DNA of 15,631 bases from Acidimicrobiales bacterium (GCA_030037405.1 JASHRK010000162.1:1-15631), one strand, 5' to 3'; counted from the first letter of the stretch, positions 8,904 through 15,631 are shown. Program-made: numbers and translations. Notes: generated by a model from the letters alone, not told the origin.

Positions 8904-9823
8904 CAGAAGTAGCCCTCTCGCTTACGGTCCTCCATCGAAGCCTCGGAGAAACGGTCGTCTGCCCGCGTCGCACCCCTCTCGCTCACTCTCGTCACCGCCG
9001 TCTCGGCGATGACCTCACGAGGCGAGCTCGCCGGCGACTCGACCGCGGCGGTGCAGGTCATGTCGCCCACCGTGCGGTAGCGCACGGTCGCCTCGAAGGG
9101 CTCCTCGTCCGGATGGCCGTCCCGGGGCTGGGTGAAGGGACCGACGGCGAGCAGCATGCCTCCCCGGCGGAATACCTGGCGACGGTGGGCGAAGTAGATG
9201 GCGGGAAGGGGGATCTCCTCGGACTCGATGTACTGCCAGACGTCGAGCTCGGTCCAGTTCGAGAGGGGGAAGACCCTGAAGTGCTCGCCGAGCTGGCGTT
9301 TCGTGTTGAAGAGGTTCCAGAGCTCCGGCCGTTGCGCCCGCGGGTTCCACTGGCCGAACTCGTCTCGGAGCGAGAACACGCGCTCTTTCGCCCGCGCCTT
9401 CTCCTCGTCACGCCGGCCGCCTCCGAACACGGCGTCGAAACGTCCCTCCTCGAGCACCCTGAGGAGGGTGAACGTCTGGAGCCTGTTGCGTGTCGCCCCT
9501 GGTACGGGCTGTTCGACTATCGCTCCCCGGTCGATGTCCTCCTGCACGGAGCCGACGATGAGGCGCGTCCCGCGGCGCGCCACCTGCTCGTCCCGGAAGT
9601 CGATCACCTCGGGGAAGTTGTGGCCGGTGTCGACGTGCACGAGCGGGAAGGGGATCCTCTGGGGCCAGCAAGCCTTGGCGGCGACGTGGAGGAGCACCGC
9701 CGAGTCCTTGCCTCCCGAGAAGAGGAGAGCGGGTCTCTCGAACTCTGCCACTACCTCGCGAACTATGTGCACTGCCTCCGACTCGAGCGCGGCGAGGTGG
9801 GAGAGCTGGTACGTCATGGACAT
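8903..9823 (-). CDS. cysD: Sulfate adenylyltransferase, ATP pyrophosphatase subunit
   Basis: A 306-residue product from ATG 9823. CysD is the catalytic adenylyltransferase half of ATP sulfurylase and partners CysN. The PP-loop SGGKDS is at residues 36-41. Other family features are HVDTGHNFPEVIDFRD, GGGRRDEEKARAKER, NTKRQLGEHFRVFPLSNWTELDVW, and the C-terminal EDRKREGYF. Two ATGs compete: 9823 (MSMTYQLSHL) and 9817 (MTYQLSHL). E. coli CysD starts at nearly the same distance from the SHL/THL motif. The frame is open to a GTG at 9862, but those 13 residues have no family match. No Shine-Dalgarno is seen for any of these starts. It is the first gene of the minus-strand block and faces the acyltransferase gene divergently. 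Confidence 0.95.
   Translation of the reverse strand: MSMTYQLSHLAALESEAVHIVREVVAEFERPALLFSGGKDSAVLLHVAAKACWPQRIPFPLVHVDTGHNFPEVIDFRDEQVARRGTRLIVGSVQEDIDRGAIVEQPVPGATRNRLQTFTLLRVLEEGRFDAVFGGGRRDEEKARAKERVFSLRDEFGQWNPRAQRPELWNLFNTKRQLGEHFRVFPLSNWTELDVWQYIESEEIPLPAIYFAHRRQVFRRGGMLLAVGPFTQPRDGHPDEEPFEATVRYRTVGDMTCTAAVESPASSPREVIAETAVTRVSERGATRADDRFSEASMEDRKREGYF
8913..8919 (-). promoter_or_regulatory. Ribosome binding site of cysN
   Basis: On the minus strand this reads GAGAGGG, 9 bases before the cysN ATG and within the last codons of cysD. It supports the TGATG stop/start overlap as the real cysN start. Confidence 0.65.
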
Positions 9824-9867
9824 AGAACGATACTTGCTGACCCTCGCGGGGTAATTATTCACGAGTC
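9824..9867. promoter_or_regulatory. Divergent promoter region, cysD / acyltransferase
   Basis: This 44-bp spacer holds the only AT-rich patch nearby, taattattc (9852-9860). On the minus strand it gives AATAAT as a possible -10 for cysD, with TTGGGG 18 bases upstream as a possible -35 that lies within the start of the acyltransferase gene. On the plus strand TAATTA lies 10 bases before the acyltransferase ATG, which would make that mRNA nearly leaderless; no good -35 is seen for it. A GC-rich imperfect palindrome (ccctcgcgggg, 9841-9851) could be an operator. All of this is inferred from base composition and position. Confidence 0.4.
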
Positions 9868-11409
9868 ATGCCTGACACCCCAACTCTTGCTGGAGCACGT
9901 TCGCGCGGGCAGGCCCGCCCGGGCCCGTCCGTCCGGTTGCGCAAGCTCGGGCACAGGCCGGTCCTCGACGGCCTGCGCGGTCTTGCCTTCCTCCTCGTCT
10001 TCTCGGGACATGCAGGCTGGCTGCCGTTCCTCCGGCCTGCCGAGACGGCGATGTTTCTCTTCTTCGCCCTGAGCGGGTTCCTCATCACCCAGCTTCTCGT
10101 GGAGGAGAGGGAGGGGACGGGATCGATCCGCCTGAGGCGTTTCTTCGCCCGGCGGGCGCTCCGGCTCCTCCCAGCCCTCATCGCCTTCCTCGCCGTTTGG
10201 ATGATCGTCGTCCTCGTCTTCTCGGGCAGCGGCTGGACCGTCTCGGCACCGGGCAAGCCAGGTTCCCCCTCCGGCGGCCTTCCTCCTCTCGAGGTGCTGA
10301 AGCTCGCCGGGGCCGTACTCGCCTACGTCGCCAACTGGATGCAGATCTACGGGCACGAGAGCTCGCACCAGCCGCTCACCCATCTCTGGTCGCTCTCCGT
10401 CGAGGAGCAGTTCTACGTGATCTGGGCGCCGCTTACCGCCCTCGTGCTCTCAACGGGCGCCCTGCTGCGCCGTCGCAGCGCCGCCCGGCGCGGGCAGGGA
10501 ACCGGGTCGGCCCTTCTCGTGATAGTGGCCGTAGTCCTCGTCGTCGCCTCTCTCGGCGCCGCCACCTGGCACTTCTTCCTCCACAGCGTGCACGACCCCC
10601 GTGTCAGCTACGGGACGGACACGAGGGCGGGAGCCTTCCTGCTCGGCGGGGCCCTCGCCATCGCCTGGTCGAGGCATTGGATCGAGCGCGCCGGCACGGC
10701 AGTGCGCCGTGCCCTCGGGACGGGCCTTCGCCTCAAGGCCTCGCCGAGGCTGGCGAGCATCCTCGTCGTCGCCGTCGCCCTTTGCCTGCTCTGGAGCGGC
10801 AGGATCGAGGGCGACGCCCAGGGTGACCTCGCCAAGTCCCTCTCGTACCTAGCCGCCACGGTGACAGCTCCGCTCCTGGTCGTCGCCCTGGTAGGCGCGC
10901 CCTTGACGCCCTTCGGGAGGGTGCTCTCGCACCCCGTCGCCACCTACATAGGTCGCCGCTCGTATGCCCTCTATCTCTGGCACTACGTGCTTCTCACCTG
11001 GTTCCACGAGCTCGGCGGCCTCGGTGACCTCCTCGCCCTCGGAGCGAGCTTCCTCCTCGCAGAGGCGTCATGGCGCCTCGTCGAGTCGCCCGCCCTCTCC
11101 TTGAAGCGGCGCTTCGAGCCGGAGGGGCGACTACCTGGGCGGCATCCTGAGGCCGCCGTCGAGACGGATCGTCTCCCCGTTCAGGTATGGGTTCTCGGCG
11201 ATGGCGCAGACGAGCTTCGCGAACTCGGCCGCCTGGCCGAGGCGCTTCGGGAAGAGCACCCCGGCGCCGAGCGCCTGGCGCGCCTCCTCAGGGAGAAGGC
11301 CGAGGAGGGGGGTGTCCATGAGCCCGGGTGCGATCGCGTTGACGCGGATCCCCGCCGGCGCGAGGTCGCGGGCAGCCGGCAGGGTCATGGCGACGATCCC
11401 GCCCTTTGA
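9868..11409 (+). CDS. Membrane acyltransferase, acyltransferase-3 (OafA/YrhL) family
   Basis: A 513-residue frame encoding a multi-pass membrane O-acyltransferase of the kind that acetylates or acylates surface sugars and glycolipids. Motifs seen: RPVLDGLRG (30-38), H48 in FSGHAG of the first membrane segment, FFALSGFLITQLL (65-77), the basic stretch RRFFARRALRLLPA (90-103), and THLWSLSVEEQFYVIWAP (171-188). About ten hydrophobic segments are spread to residue 410, with SYALYLWHYVLL near the end. The family domain ends normally at WRLVESPALSLKRRF. The frame then continues 92 residues antisense through the end of the convergent SDR gene before TGA. This tail is not membrane-like and is probably non-homologous read-on sequence or the result of a lost stop. 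The acyl donor and acceptor are unknown. The ATG lies 45 bp from the divergent cysD start. Confidence 0.87.
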   Translation: MPDTPTLAGARSRGQARPGPSVRLRKLGHRPVLDGLRGLAFLLVFSGHAGWLPFLRPAETAMFLFFALSGFLITQLLVEEREGTGSIRLRRFFARRALRLLPALIAFLAVWMIVVLVFSGSGWTVSAPGKPGSPSGGLPPLEVLKLAGAVLAYVANWMQIYGHESSHQPLTHLWSLSVEEQFYVIWAPLTALVLSTGALLRRRSAARRGQGTGSALLVIVAVVLVVASLGAATWHFFLHSVHDPRVSYGTDTRAGAFLLGGALAIAWSRHWIERAGTAVRRALGTGLRLKASPRLASILVVAVALCLLWSGRIEGDAQGDLAKSLSYLAATVTAPLLVVALVGAPLTPFGRVLSHPVATYIGRRSYALYLWHYVLLTWFHELGGLGDLLALGASFLLAEASWRLVESPALSLKRRFEPEGRLPGRHPEAAVETDRLPVQVWVLGDGADELRELGRLAEALREEHPGAERLARLLREKAEEGGVHEPGCDRVDADPRRREVAGSRQGHGDDPAL

Positions 11410-11898
11410 TGCCGAGTAGGCGATCTGACCGATCTGGCCCTCGAAGGCCGCCACGGAGGCGGTGTTCACGATCACCCCTCGCTCGCTCCCCGCCAGCGGC
11501 TCTGTCGTCGACATTGCCTGGGCGGCGATCCTCATGACGTTGAAGGTGCCTACGAGGTTGACGTTCACGACGGTCTTGAAAGCGCCAAGATCGTGCGGCT
11601 CGCCCTCGCGGCTCAAGGTGCGCTGCGCCCAGCCGATGCCGGCGCAGTTGACGGTGACCCTGTAAGCGCCCACCTCCGCCGCCAGCCTCACCGCCTCGCC
11701 CACGCCCTCCTCGTCGCAGACGTCGCCTGCGACGTAGCCTGTGGCCGGGCCGAGCTCGTCGGCGATCGCCTTTGCACGGGCCTCGTCGCGGTCGAGCACG
11801 ACGCAGGCGCACCCCCTCGCCGCAAGCTCTCTCACCGTCGCCTCACCGAGCCCTGAAGCTCCCCCGGTGACGAGAGCCGACGTGCCGTTCAAGTCCAT
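11131..11898 (-). CDS. SDR 3-hydroxyacyl-CoA dehydrogenase-like (HSD17B10 type)
   Basis: A 255-residue classical short-chain dehydrogenase. It has the NAD(P)-binding TGGASGLG (11-18), an acidic residue after the second strand (LDRDE) favouring NAD, NCAGIG (84-89), N114, and the catalytic S148, Y161 and K165 (YSASK). The stretch FEGQIGQIAYSASKGGIVAMTLPAARDLAP and the ending FPKRLGQAAEFAKLV...NGETIRLDGG closely resemble 17-beta-HSD type 10 / 3-hydroxy-2-methylbutyryl-CoA dehydrogenases, so oxidation of a 3-hydroxyacyl-CoA in fatty-acid or isoleucine breakdown is likely. The exact substrate is inferred. Its ATG lies 9 bp after the rnhA stop, so the two are probably co-transcribed. Its 3' end is fully overlapped by the antisense tail of the acyltransferase frame. 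Confidence 0.92.
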   Translation of the reverse strand: MDLNGTSALVTGGASGLGEATVRELAARGCACVVLDRDEARAKAIADELGPATGYVAGDVCDEEGVGEAVRLAAEVGAYRVTVNCAGIGWAQRTLSREGEPHDLGAFKTVVNVNLVGTFNVMRIAAQAMSTTEPLAGSERGVIVNTASVAAFEGQIGQIAYSASKGGIVAMTLPAARDLAPAGIRVNAIAPGLMDTPLLGLLPEEARQALGAGVLFPKRLGQAAEFAKLVCAIAENPYLNGETIRLDGGLRMPPR

Positions 11899-11907
11899 CT
11901 CGGAAGG

Positions 11908-12399
11908 CTACGAGCCAGACGATCCGGACTCAATCCCCTCCCTGTCCCCTCGCTGGCTCCGGGCTGCGCCGTTGGCGAGCCGATCGACGAGCTCGTTCAT
12001 CGGGTTGCCCGAGTGGCCCTTCACCCAGTGGATCTCGATCTCGGCCATCCGCGAGTCGACCACGAGCTCGACGAGAGGACGCCAGAGATCTTGGTTGGCG
12101 ACCGGCTCGCCCCTGGCGTTCCGCCAGCCTTTCGCCCGCCACCCCGCCCACCAGCGTTGCCGGAAGCAGTTCACGACGTACGTCGAGTCGCTCACGACTC
12201 TGACCTTGCCGGAGTTGGCCTCGAGGGCGTACAAGACGGCCGAGAGCTCCATGCGTTGGTTCGTCGTCCGGGCCTCCGCGCCCGTCTCGTAGCGGTGCTC
12301 GGACTCCGCCCAAGCCCATCCACCTGGCCCTGGGTTGCCGAGACAGGCGCCGTCTGTGTAGATGATCCTCTCGACAACGGGACTCGCCACGCCGAGCAC
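11908..12399 (-). CDS. rnhA: Ribonuclease HI
   Basis: A 163-residue product from GTG 12399. RNase HI cuts the RNA strand of RNA-DNA hybrids (EC 3.1.26.4), for example in R-loops and primers. The four carboxylates are visible: D16 (YTDGACLGNPGPGG), E51 (NQRMELSAV), D71 (VVSDSTYV) and D139 (NELVDRLAN), plus H129 in WVKGHSG. The handle region with tryptophans (RQRWWAGWRAKGW) resembles the basic protrusion of E. coli RNase HI. The length is ordinary, with a short polar C-terminal tail. GTG 12390 is an alternative start; neither has a Shine-Dalgarno. The gene is divergent from aceE with almost no spacer, and the SDR gene follows after 9 bp. Confidence 0.95.
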   Translation of the reverse strand: MLGVASPVVERIIYTDGACLGNPGPGGWAWAESEHRYETGAEARTTNQRMELSAVLYALEANSGKVRVVSDSTYVVNCFRQRWWAGWRAKGWRNARGEPVANQDLWRPLVELVVDSRMAEIEIHWVKGHSGNPMNELVDRLANGAARSQRGDREGIESGSSGS

Positions 12400-12407
12400 G
12401 ATACGTG
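12397..12407. promoter_or_regulatory. Palindrome between the divergent rnhA and aceE starts
   Basis: The sequence CACG-ATA-CGTG is a perfect inverted repeat with 4-bp arms. The left arm contains the complement of the rnhA GTG and the right arm ends with a GTG, followed at once by the aceE ATG at 12408. Two genes starting this close cannot both have a normal leader unless their promoters lie inside the opposite coding region, or unless aceE really starts later (GTG 12459). No convincing -10 or -35 was found. Confidence 0.35.
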
Positions 12408-15287
12408 ATGGGTGCAGCCGCAGCCGGTCCCCATTCCTCCTGGCGCGAGAATCGTCGTGTGATATTCGACGGTTACTCGCACCAGGTTCCCGACATCGAC
12501 CCCGACGAGACCACGGAGTGGTTGGACTCTTTCGACAGCGTGATCGAAGGGCGGGGGCGGGAACGGGGACGTTTCTTGCTGCTCAAGCTGCTCGAGCGCG
12601 CTCGGGCGGCGCAGGTCGGCGTGCCCGCGACGGTGTCGAGCCCGTACGTGAACACGATCCCGGCCGACGAGGAGCCCTGGTTCCCCGGCGACGAGTACCT
12701 CGAACGCCGCATCCGCGCCTACATCCGCTGGAACGCCGCCGTCATGGTGACGCGGGCGAACGCGAAGGACCAGGGCATCGGGGGGCACCTCTCGACCTAC
12801 GCGAGCTCCGCCTCCCTGTACGAGGTCGGCTTCAACCATTTCTTCAGGGGCAAGGCGAACGGGTTACCCGGTGACCAGGTGTACTTCCAGGGGCATGCCT
12901 CGCCCGGGATTTACGCCCGCGCCTATGTCGAGGGTCGCCTGAACGAGTCCGAGCTCGACAACTTCAGGTTCGAGACTGGCGGCACGGGCCTCTCGAGCTA
13001 CCCGCATCCTCGGCTGATGCCCGAGTTCTGGGAGTACCCGACCGTCTCCATGGGACTCGGACCGCTCGCGGCCATCTACCAGGCGCGCTTCAACCGTTAC
13101 CTGCTCGACCGCGAGATCTCCGACACCTCGGAGAGCCGGGTCTGGTGCTTCGTCGGCGACGGCGAGCTCGACGAGCCGGAGAGCTCGGCCGCCCTCCGCC
13201 TGGCGGCGCGCGAGAAGCTCGACAACCTCGTGTTCGTCGTGAGCTGCAACCTGCAGCGCCTCGACGGGCCCGTACGGGGCAACGGGAAGATCATCCAGGA
13301 GCTCGAAGCGCTCTTCCGCGGCTCGGGCTGGAACGTCGTCAAGGTCATCTGGGGCAGGCGCTGGGACGAGCTCCTCGCCCGCGACGTCGACGGCGTGCTC
13401 GTGAACAAGATGAACACGACGCCCGACGGCGACTTCCAGACCTACGCCACGCAGTCCGGCGCCTACATCCGCGAGCACTTCTTCGGCCCCGACCCGCGGC
13501 TGCGCAAGATGGTTGAGCACCTCTCCGACCTCGAGCTCCAGCAGCTCCCCCGTGGCGGCCACGACTACCGCAAGCTGTATGCCGCCTACAAGGCCGCCAC
13601 CGAGCAGTCGGGGGCGCCGACGGTGATCCTCGCCAAGACGATCAAGGGATGGACCCTCGGGCCGGAGATAGAAGCGAGAAACGCCACCCATCAGATCAAG
13701 AAGATGACCCGCGAGCAGCTCCACCTGCTGCGGGACCGCCTCTACCTCGAAGCCGAGATCCCGGACGAGGCCCTCGACGCCGAGGAGCCGCCCTATTTCC
13801 GCCCCGAGGAGGGCTCGCCCGAGCACGAGTACCTGATGGCGCGACTCGCCGCCCTCGGCGGATCCCTCCCCCACCGCCAAGTCCGCGGCGCCGGCGCCGC
13901 CGGGCTGCCGGCACCCTCGGAGAAGGCCTTCGCCGAGTTCCTCGAAGGCTCGAGAGGCCAGGCGGTGTCGACGACGATGGCCTTTGCCCGGCTCTTACGC
14001 AACCTGCTGCGCGATCCCGACGTCGGCAGGCACGTCGTGCCGATCATCCCGGACGAGGGGAGGACCTTCGGCCTCGACGCCCTCTTCTCGGAGGTGAAGA
14101 TCTACTCCTCGGAGGGCCAGCGCTACACATCGGTCGACGCCGGCCTCCTCCTCGCCTACTCCGAGGACAAGCAGGGTCAGATCCTCGAGGAGGGGATCAC
14201 CGAGGCCGGCGCCATGGCGTCGTTCCAGGCGGCGGGCACGGCCTATGCCACCTGGTCGACGCCGATGGTGCCGATCTTCCTCTTCTACTCGATGTTCGGC
14301 TTCCAGCGGATAGGCGACCTCATCTGGCAGGCGGCGGACGCCCGAGCCCGCGGCTTTCTCGTCGGCTGCACTGCCGGGCGCACCACGATGAACGGCGAAG
14401 GGCTGCAGCACGAGGACGGGCAGTCGCCTCTTCTCGCCTCGGCCGTGCCGAGCGTGCGCGTCTACGACGCCGCCTTCGCCTACGAGCTCGCCTTGATCGT
14501 GGAGGACGGGCTCAAGCAGATGTACGGCCCCGAGGGTCAGGACCTCATCTACTACCTCACCTTGTACAACGAGAACTACGTCATGCCGAGCCTCCCAGAG
14601 GACGGCGCCGAGCGTGAGCGGATCAGGGCGGGCGTGCTGGCAGGGGCTTACCGTTTCGTCGAGGGGACCGAGCCGACGCGAGCCCCGAACGGGCGGCCGT
14701 CGTCGAAAGGTCGGCCGTCCTCGACGGGGCGGCCCTCGTCGGGTGGGCAGCCGTCCCCGAACGCGGAGCCGTCGTCGAACGGGCAGCGGCGGGCGACGGT
14801 GCTCTTCTCCGGCACCGCCTGGCAGGCAGCGCTCGAAGCCCGAGACCTTCTCGCCGAGCGCTTCGGCGTCTCGGTCGAATGCTGGTCGGTGACGAGCTGG
14901 AAGTTGCTTCGTGAGGAAGCCCTCGAGGCGGAGCGGTGGAACCGCCTCCACCCGGGCGCCGAGCGTAGGGTCCCGTACGTCACCCAGGCTCTGTCCGACG
15001 CTCCCGGACCCGTCGTCGCGGTCACCGACTACGTGAAGGCCGTGCCCGACCAGATCGCCAGGTTCGTCCCGAACCCTGCGGCCTTCGTCCCGCTCGGCAC
15101 TGACGGCTTCGGCCGCTCCGACACGCGAGCGGCGCTCCGGCGCCACTTCGAGGTCGACGCCGCCCACGTGAGCGTGGCAGTGCTGTCCATGCTGGCAGAG
15201 GCGGGCGAGGTGAAAGACGACGAGGTCCGCGACGCCATCGAGAGCTTCGGGATCGATCCCGAGTCGGTGGATCCTCGGTTGGCCTGA
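12408..15287 (+). CDS. aceE: Pyruvate dehydrogenase E1, homodimeric type
   Basis: A 959-residue product from ATG 12408. AceE decarboxylates pyruvate with thiamine diphosphate and loads the acetyl group onto the E2 lipoyl arm (EC 1.2.4.1). The ThDP/Mg motif runs from GDGELDEPE (G250-G252) to SCNLQRLDGPVRGNGKIIQELE (N281). Other strongly conserved stretches are STYASSASLYEVGFNHFFRG, QGHASPGIYARA, GGHDYRKLYAAYKAA, IPDEGRTFGLDALF, YSMFGFQRIGDLIWQAAD, GRTTMNGEGLQHEDG, and a C-terminal VTDYVKAVPDQI...LGTDGFGRSDTR. It closely resembles mycobacterial AceE but has an extra Ser/Gly/Pro-rich hexapeptide repeat (residues 762-791) before the C-terminal domain. The start is uncertain: ATG 12408 has no Shine-Dalgarno, and GTG 12459 would give a protein starting at VIFDGYSHQVPDIDPDET. 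It lies apart from the E2/E3 genes but in the same neighbourhood, and ends at a GC hairpin. Confidence 0.96.
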   Translation: MGAAAAGPHSSWRENRRVIFDGYSHQVPDIDPDETTEWLDSFDSVIEGRGRERGRFLLLKLLERARAAQVGVPATVSSPYVNTIPADEEPWFPGDEYLERRIRAYIRWNAAVMVTRANAKDQGIGGHLSTYASSASLYEVGFNHFFRGKANGLPGDQVYFQGHASPGIYARAYVEGRLNESELDNFRFETGGTGLSSYPHPRLMPEFWEYPTVSMGLGPLAAIYQARFNRYLLDREISDTSESRVWCFVGDGELDEPESSAALRLAAREKLDNLVFVVSCNLQRLDGPVRGNGKIIQELEALFRGSGWNVVKVIWGRRWDELLARDVDGVLVNKMNTTPDGDFQTYATQSGAYIREHFFGPDPRLRKMVEHLSDLELQQLPRGGHDYRKLYAAYKAATEQSGAPTVILAKTIKGWTLGPEIEARNATHQIKKMTREQLHLLRDRLYLEAEIPDEALDAEEPPYFRPEEGSPEHEYLMARLAALGGSLPHRQVRGAGAAGLPAPSEKAFAEFLEGSRGQAVSTTMAFARLLRNLLRDPDVGRHVVPIIPDEGRTFGLDALFSEVKIYSSEGQRYTSVDAGLLLAYSEDKQGQILEEGITEAGAMASFQAAGTAYATWSTPMVPIFLFYSMFGFQRIGDLIWQAADARARGFLVGCTAGRTTMNGEGLQHEDGQSPLLASAVPSVRVYDAAFAYELALIVEDGLKQMYGPEGQDLIYYLTLYNENYVMPSLPEDGAERERIRAGVLAGAYRFVEGTEPTRAPNGRPSSKGRPSSTGRPSSGGQPSPNAEPSSNGQRRATVLFSGTAWQAALEARDLLAERFGVSVECWSVTSWKLLREEALEAERWNRLHPGAERRVPYVTQALSDAPGPVVAVTDYVKAVPDQIARFVPNPAAFVPLGTDGFGRSDTRAALRRHFEVDAAHVSVAVLSMLAEAGEVKDDEVRDAIESFGIDPESVDPRLA
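14691..14780 (+). repeat. Five 18-bp tandem repeats in aceE (GRPSSx)
   Basis: Five in-frame 18-bp units encode GRPSSK, GRPSST, GRPSSG, GQPSPN and AEPSSN (AceE residues 762-791). The first three units are nearly identical and the last two have diverged. The insert sits between the central pyrimidine-binding domain and the C-terminal transketolase-like domain, where AceE homologues have only a few residues. It should be a flexible, surface-exposed, low-complexity loop. Confidence 0.9.
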
Positions 15288-15288
15288 G

Positions 15289-15308
15289 GGCGCGCCGGGC
15301 GGCGCGCC
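15289..15308 (+). terminator. GC-only hairpin after aceE
   Basis: Two copies of GGCGCGCC (15289-15296 and 15301-15308) separated by GGGC form a perfect 8-bp GC stem with a 4-base loop, starting 2 bases after the aceE TGA. No T-run follows, so this would be a U-less terminator of the kind proposed for high-GC actinobacteria. It may instead only stabilise the transcript end. Confidence 0.6.
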
Positions 15309-15336
15309 GTGGCGTCCTGGCCCTCTCGGCCCCCAA

Positions 15337-15363
15337 TTGGCTCCGGGGCTGGTCAGGTAGCAT
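15337..15363 (+). promoter_or_regulatory. Possible promoter of the zinc-ribbon cyclase gene
   Basis: TTGGCT (15337-15342) and TAGCAT (15358-15363) are spaced by 15 bases, and the -10 candidate ends 9 bases before the ATG at 15373. The mRNA would be leaderless or carry only two or three leader bases, which fits the absence of a Shine-Dalgarno. A perfect palindrome CCAATTGG (15333-15340) overlaps the -35 and could be an operator. The short spacing lowers confidence. Confidence 0.4.
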
Positions 15364-15372
15364 GCCTGCGTC

Positions 15373-15631
15373 ATGGCACGTTGCGTGTCCTGTGGAGAAG
15401 AGAGCACCCCGGGGAAGCGGTTCTGCATTCGCTGCGGCGCGCCGCTCGGCGCCAGCTGCCCTTCGTGCGGTGAGGCGGTAGAGCCGGAGGCCATCTTCTG
15501 CGGCGAGTGCGGCGCCTCGCTCTCCGGCGCGCTCGGGCCGTCGGTGGCGGCCCCGTCCGCGCCGAGCCCTCCCTCGAGCCTCTCCGAGCGGCGCGTTTGC
15601 TCGGTGCTCTTCGCCGATCTCGTCGGCTTCA
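15373..15631 (+). CDS. Zinc-ribbon class III adenylate/guanylate cyclase, N-terminal part
   Basis: This frame opens at ATG 15373 and runs off the right edge after 86 residues. It has two zinc ribbons: C4/C7 with C18/C21 (CVSC...CIRC) and C29/C32 with C43/C46 (CPSC...CGEC). A Pro/Ser/Ala linker follows (about 52-71), then ERRVCSVLFADLVGF (72-86). That last stretch is the typical first strand of a class III nucleotide cyclase domain, with D82 in the position of the first metal-binding aspartate. Actinobacterial proteins of this layout commonly continue into a cyclase domain and then a large AAA/TPR-type ATPase region, but that part lies outside the window. The product would make cAMP or cGMP in response to an unknown signal. 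A GC hairpin separates it from aceE, so it is probably transcribed on its own. Confidence 0.85.
   Translation, partial: MARCVSCGEESTPGKRFCIRCGAPLGASCPSCGEAVEPEAIFCGECGASLSGALGPSVAAPSAPSPPSSLSERRVCSVLFADLVGF

Noticed and set aside
7464..8912. 482-residue open frame on the plus strand over cysN and cysC
   Set aside because: It is antisense to unmistakable cysN/cysC; its acidic Val/Asp/Glu-rich translation is typical of a mirror frame.
15333..15340. CCAATTGG palindrome as a mobile-element target or end
   Set aside because: It is isolated, without flanking direct repeats or a transposase, so only a possible operator is noted.
13995..15494. 499-residue open frame on the minus strand over aceE
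   Set aside because: aceE is certain on the plus strand, and this frame is Arg/Gly-rich with no family features.

Overview
This is a GC-rich window densely packed with genes, several of which start at GTG or TTG. The protein set points to a high-GC Gram-positive (Actinomycetota): an AceE-type pyruvate dehydrogenase E1 close to mycobacterial AceE, a PAC2-family protein, a zinc-ribbon class III cyclase, and the E2/lipB/lipA neighbourhood known from actinobacteria. An Acidimicrobiia-like lineage is possible, but that is a guess; nothing here fixes the class. I see no tRNA, rRNA, CRISPR array, insertion sequence or prophage. No gene-free stretch exceeds about 110 bases.

Left block (1-9823, all minus strand). 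In transcription order this reads cysD-cysN-cysC (sulfate activation to PAPS), lpd (E3), a one-lipoyl-domain E2, a fused lipB-lipA gene, an M24 metallopeptidase, an aminoglycoside-phosphotransferase-fold kinase, and a PAC2 protein cut by the window edge. Most junctions are 0-1 bp or overlap by 1-8 bp, so long polycistronic transcription is likely. The core makes functional sense: LipB attaches octanoate to the E2 lipoyl lysine, LipA inserts two sulfurs, Lpd re-oxidises the lipoyl group, and the cys genes are the entry of sulfate into reduced sulfur.

Middle (9824-11409). A 44-bp divergent spacer separates cysD from a plus-strand membrane acyltransferase (acyltransferase-3 family). Its open frame runs 279 bp antisense into the convergent SDR dehydrogenase gene.

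Right block (11131-15631). A minus-strand pair, rnhA then a 3-hydroxyacyl-CoA-dehydrogenase-like SDR, is divergent from aceE on the plus strand. The open frames of rnhA and aceE begin only a few bases apart around a small palindrome. AceE carries an unusual hexapeptide tandem repeat before its C-terminal domain and ends at a GC hairpin. A zinc-ribbon/cyclase gene with a possible leaderless promoter then runs off the right edge.

The most notable items are the LipB-LipA single-chain fusion, the repeat inserted in AceE, and the antisense tail of the acyltransferase. I found no sign of a defence system or of a wholly unknown multi-gene system; most of the window is recognisable core metabolism.
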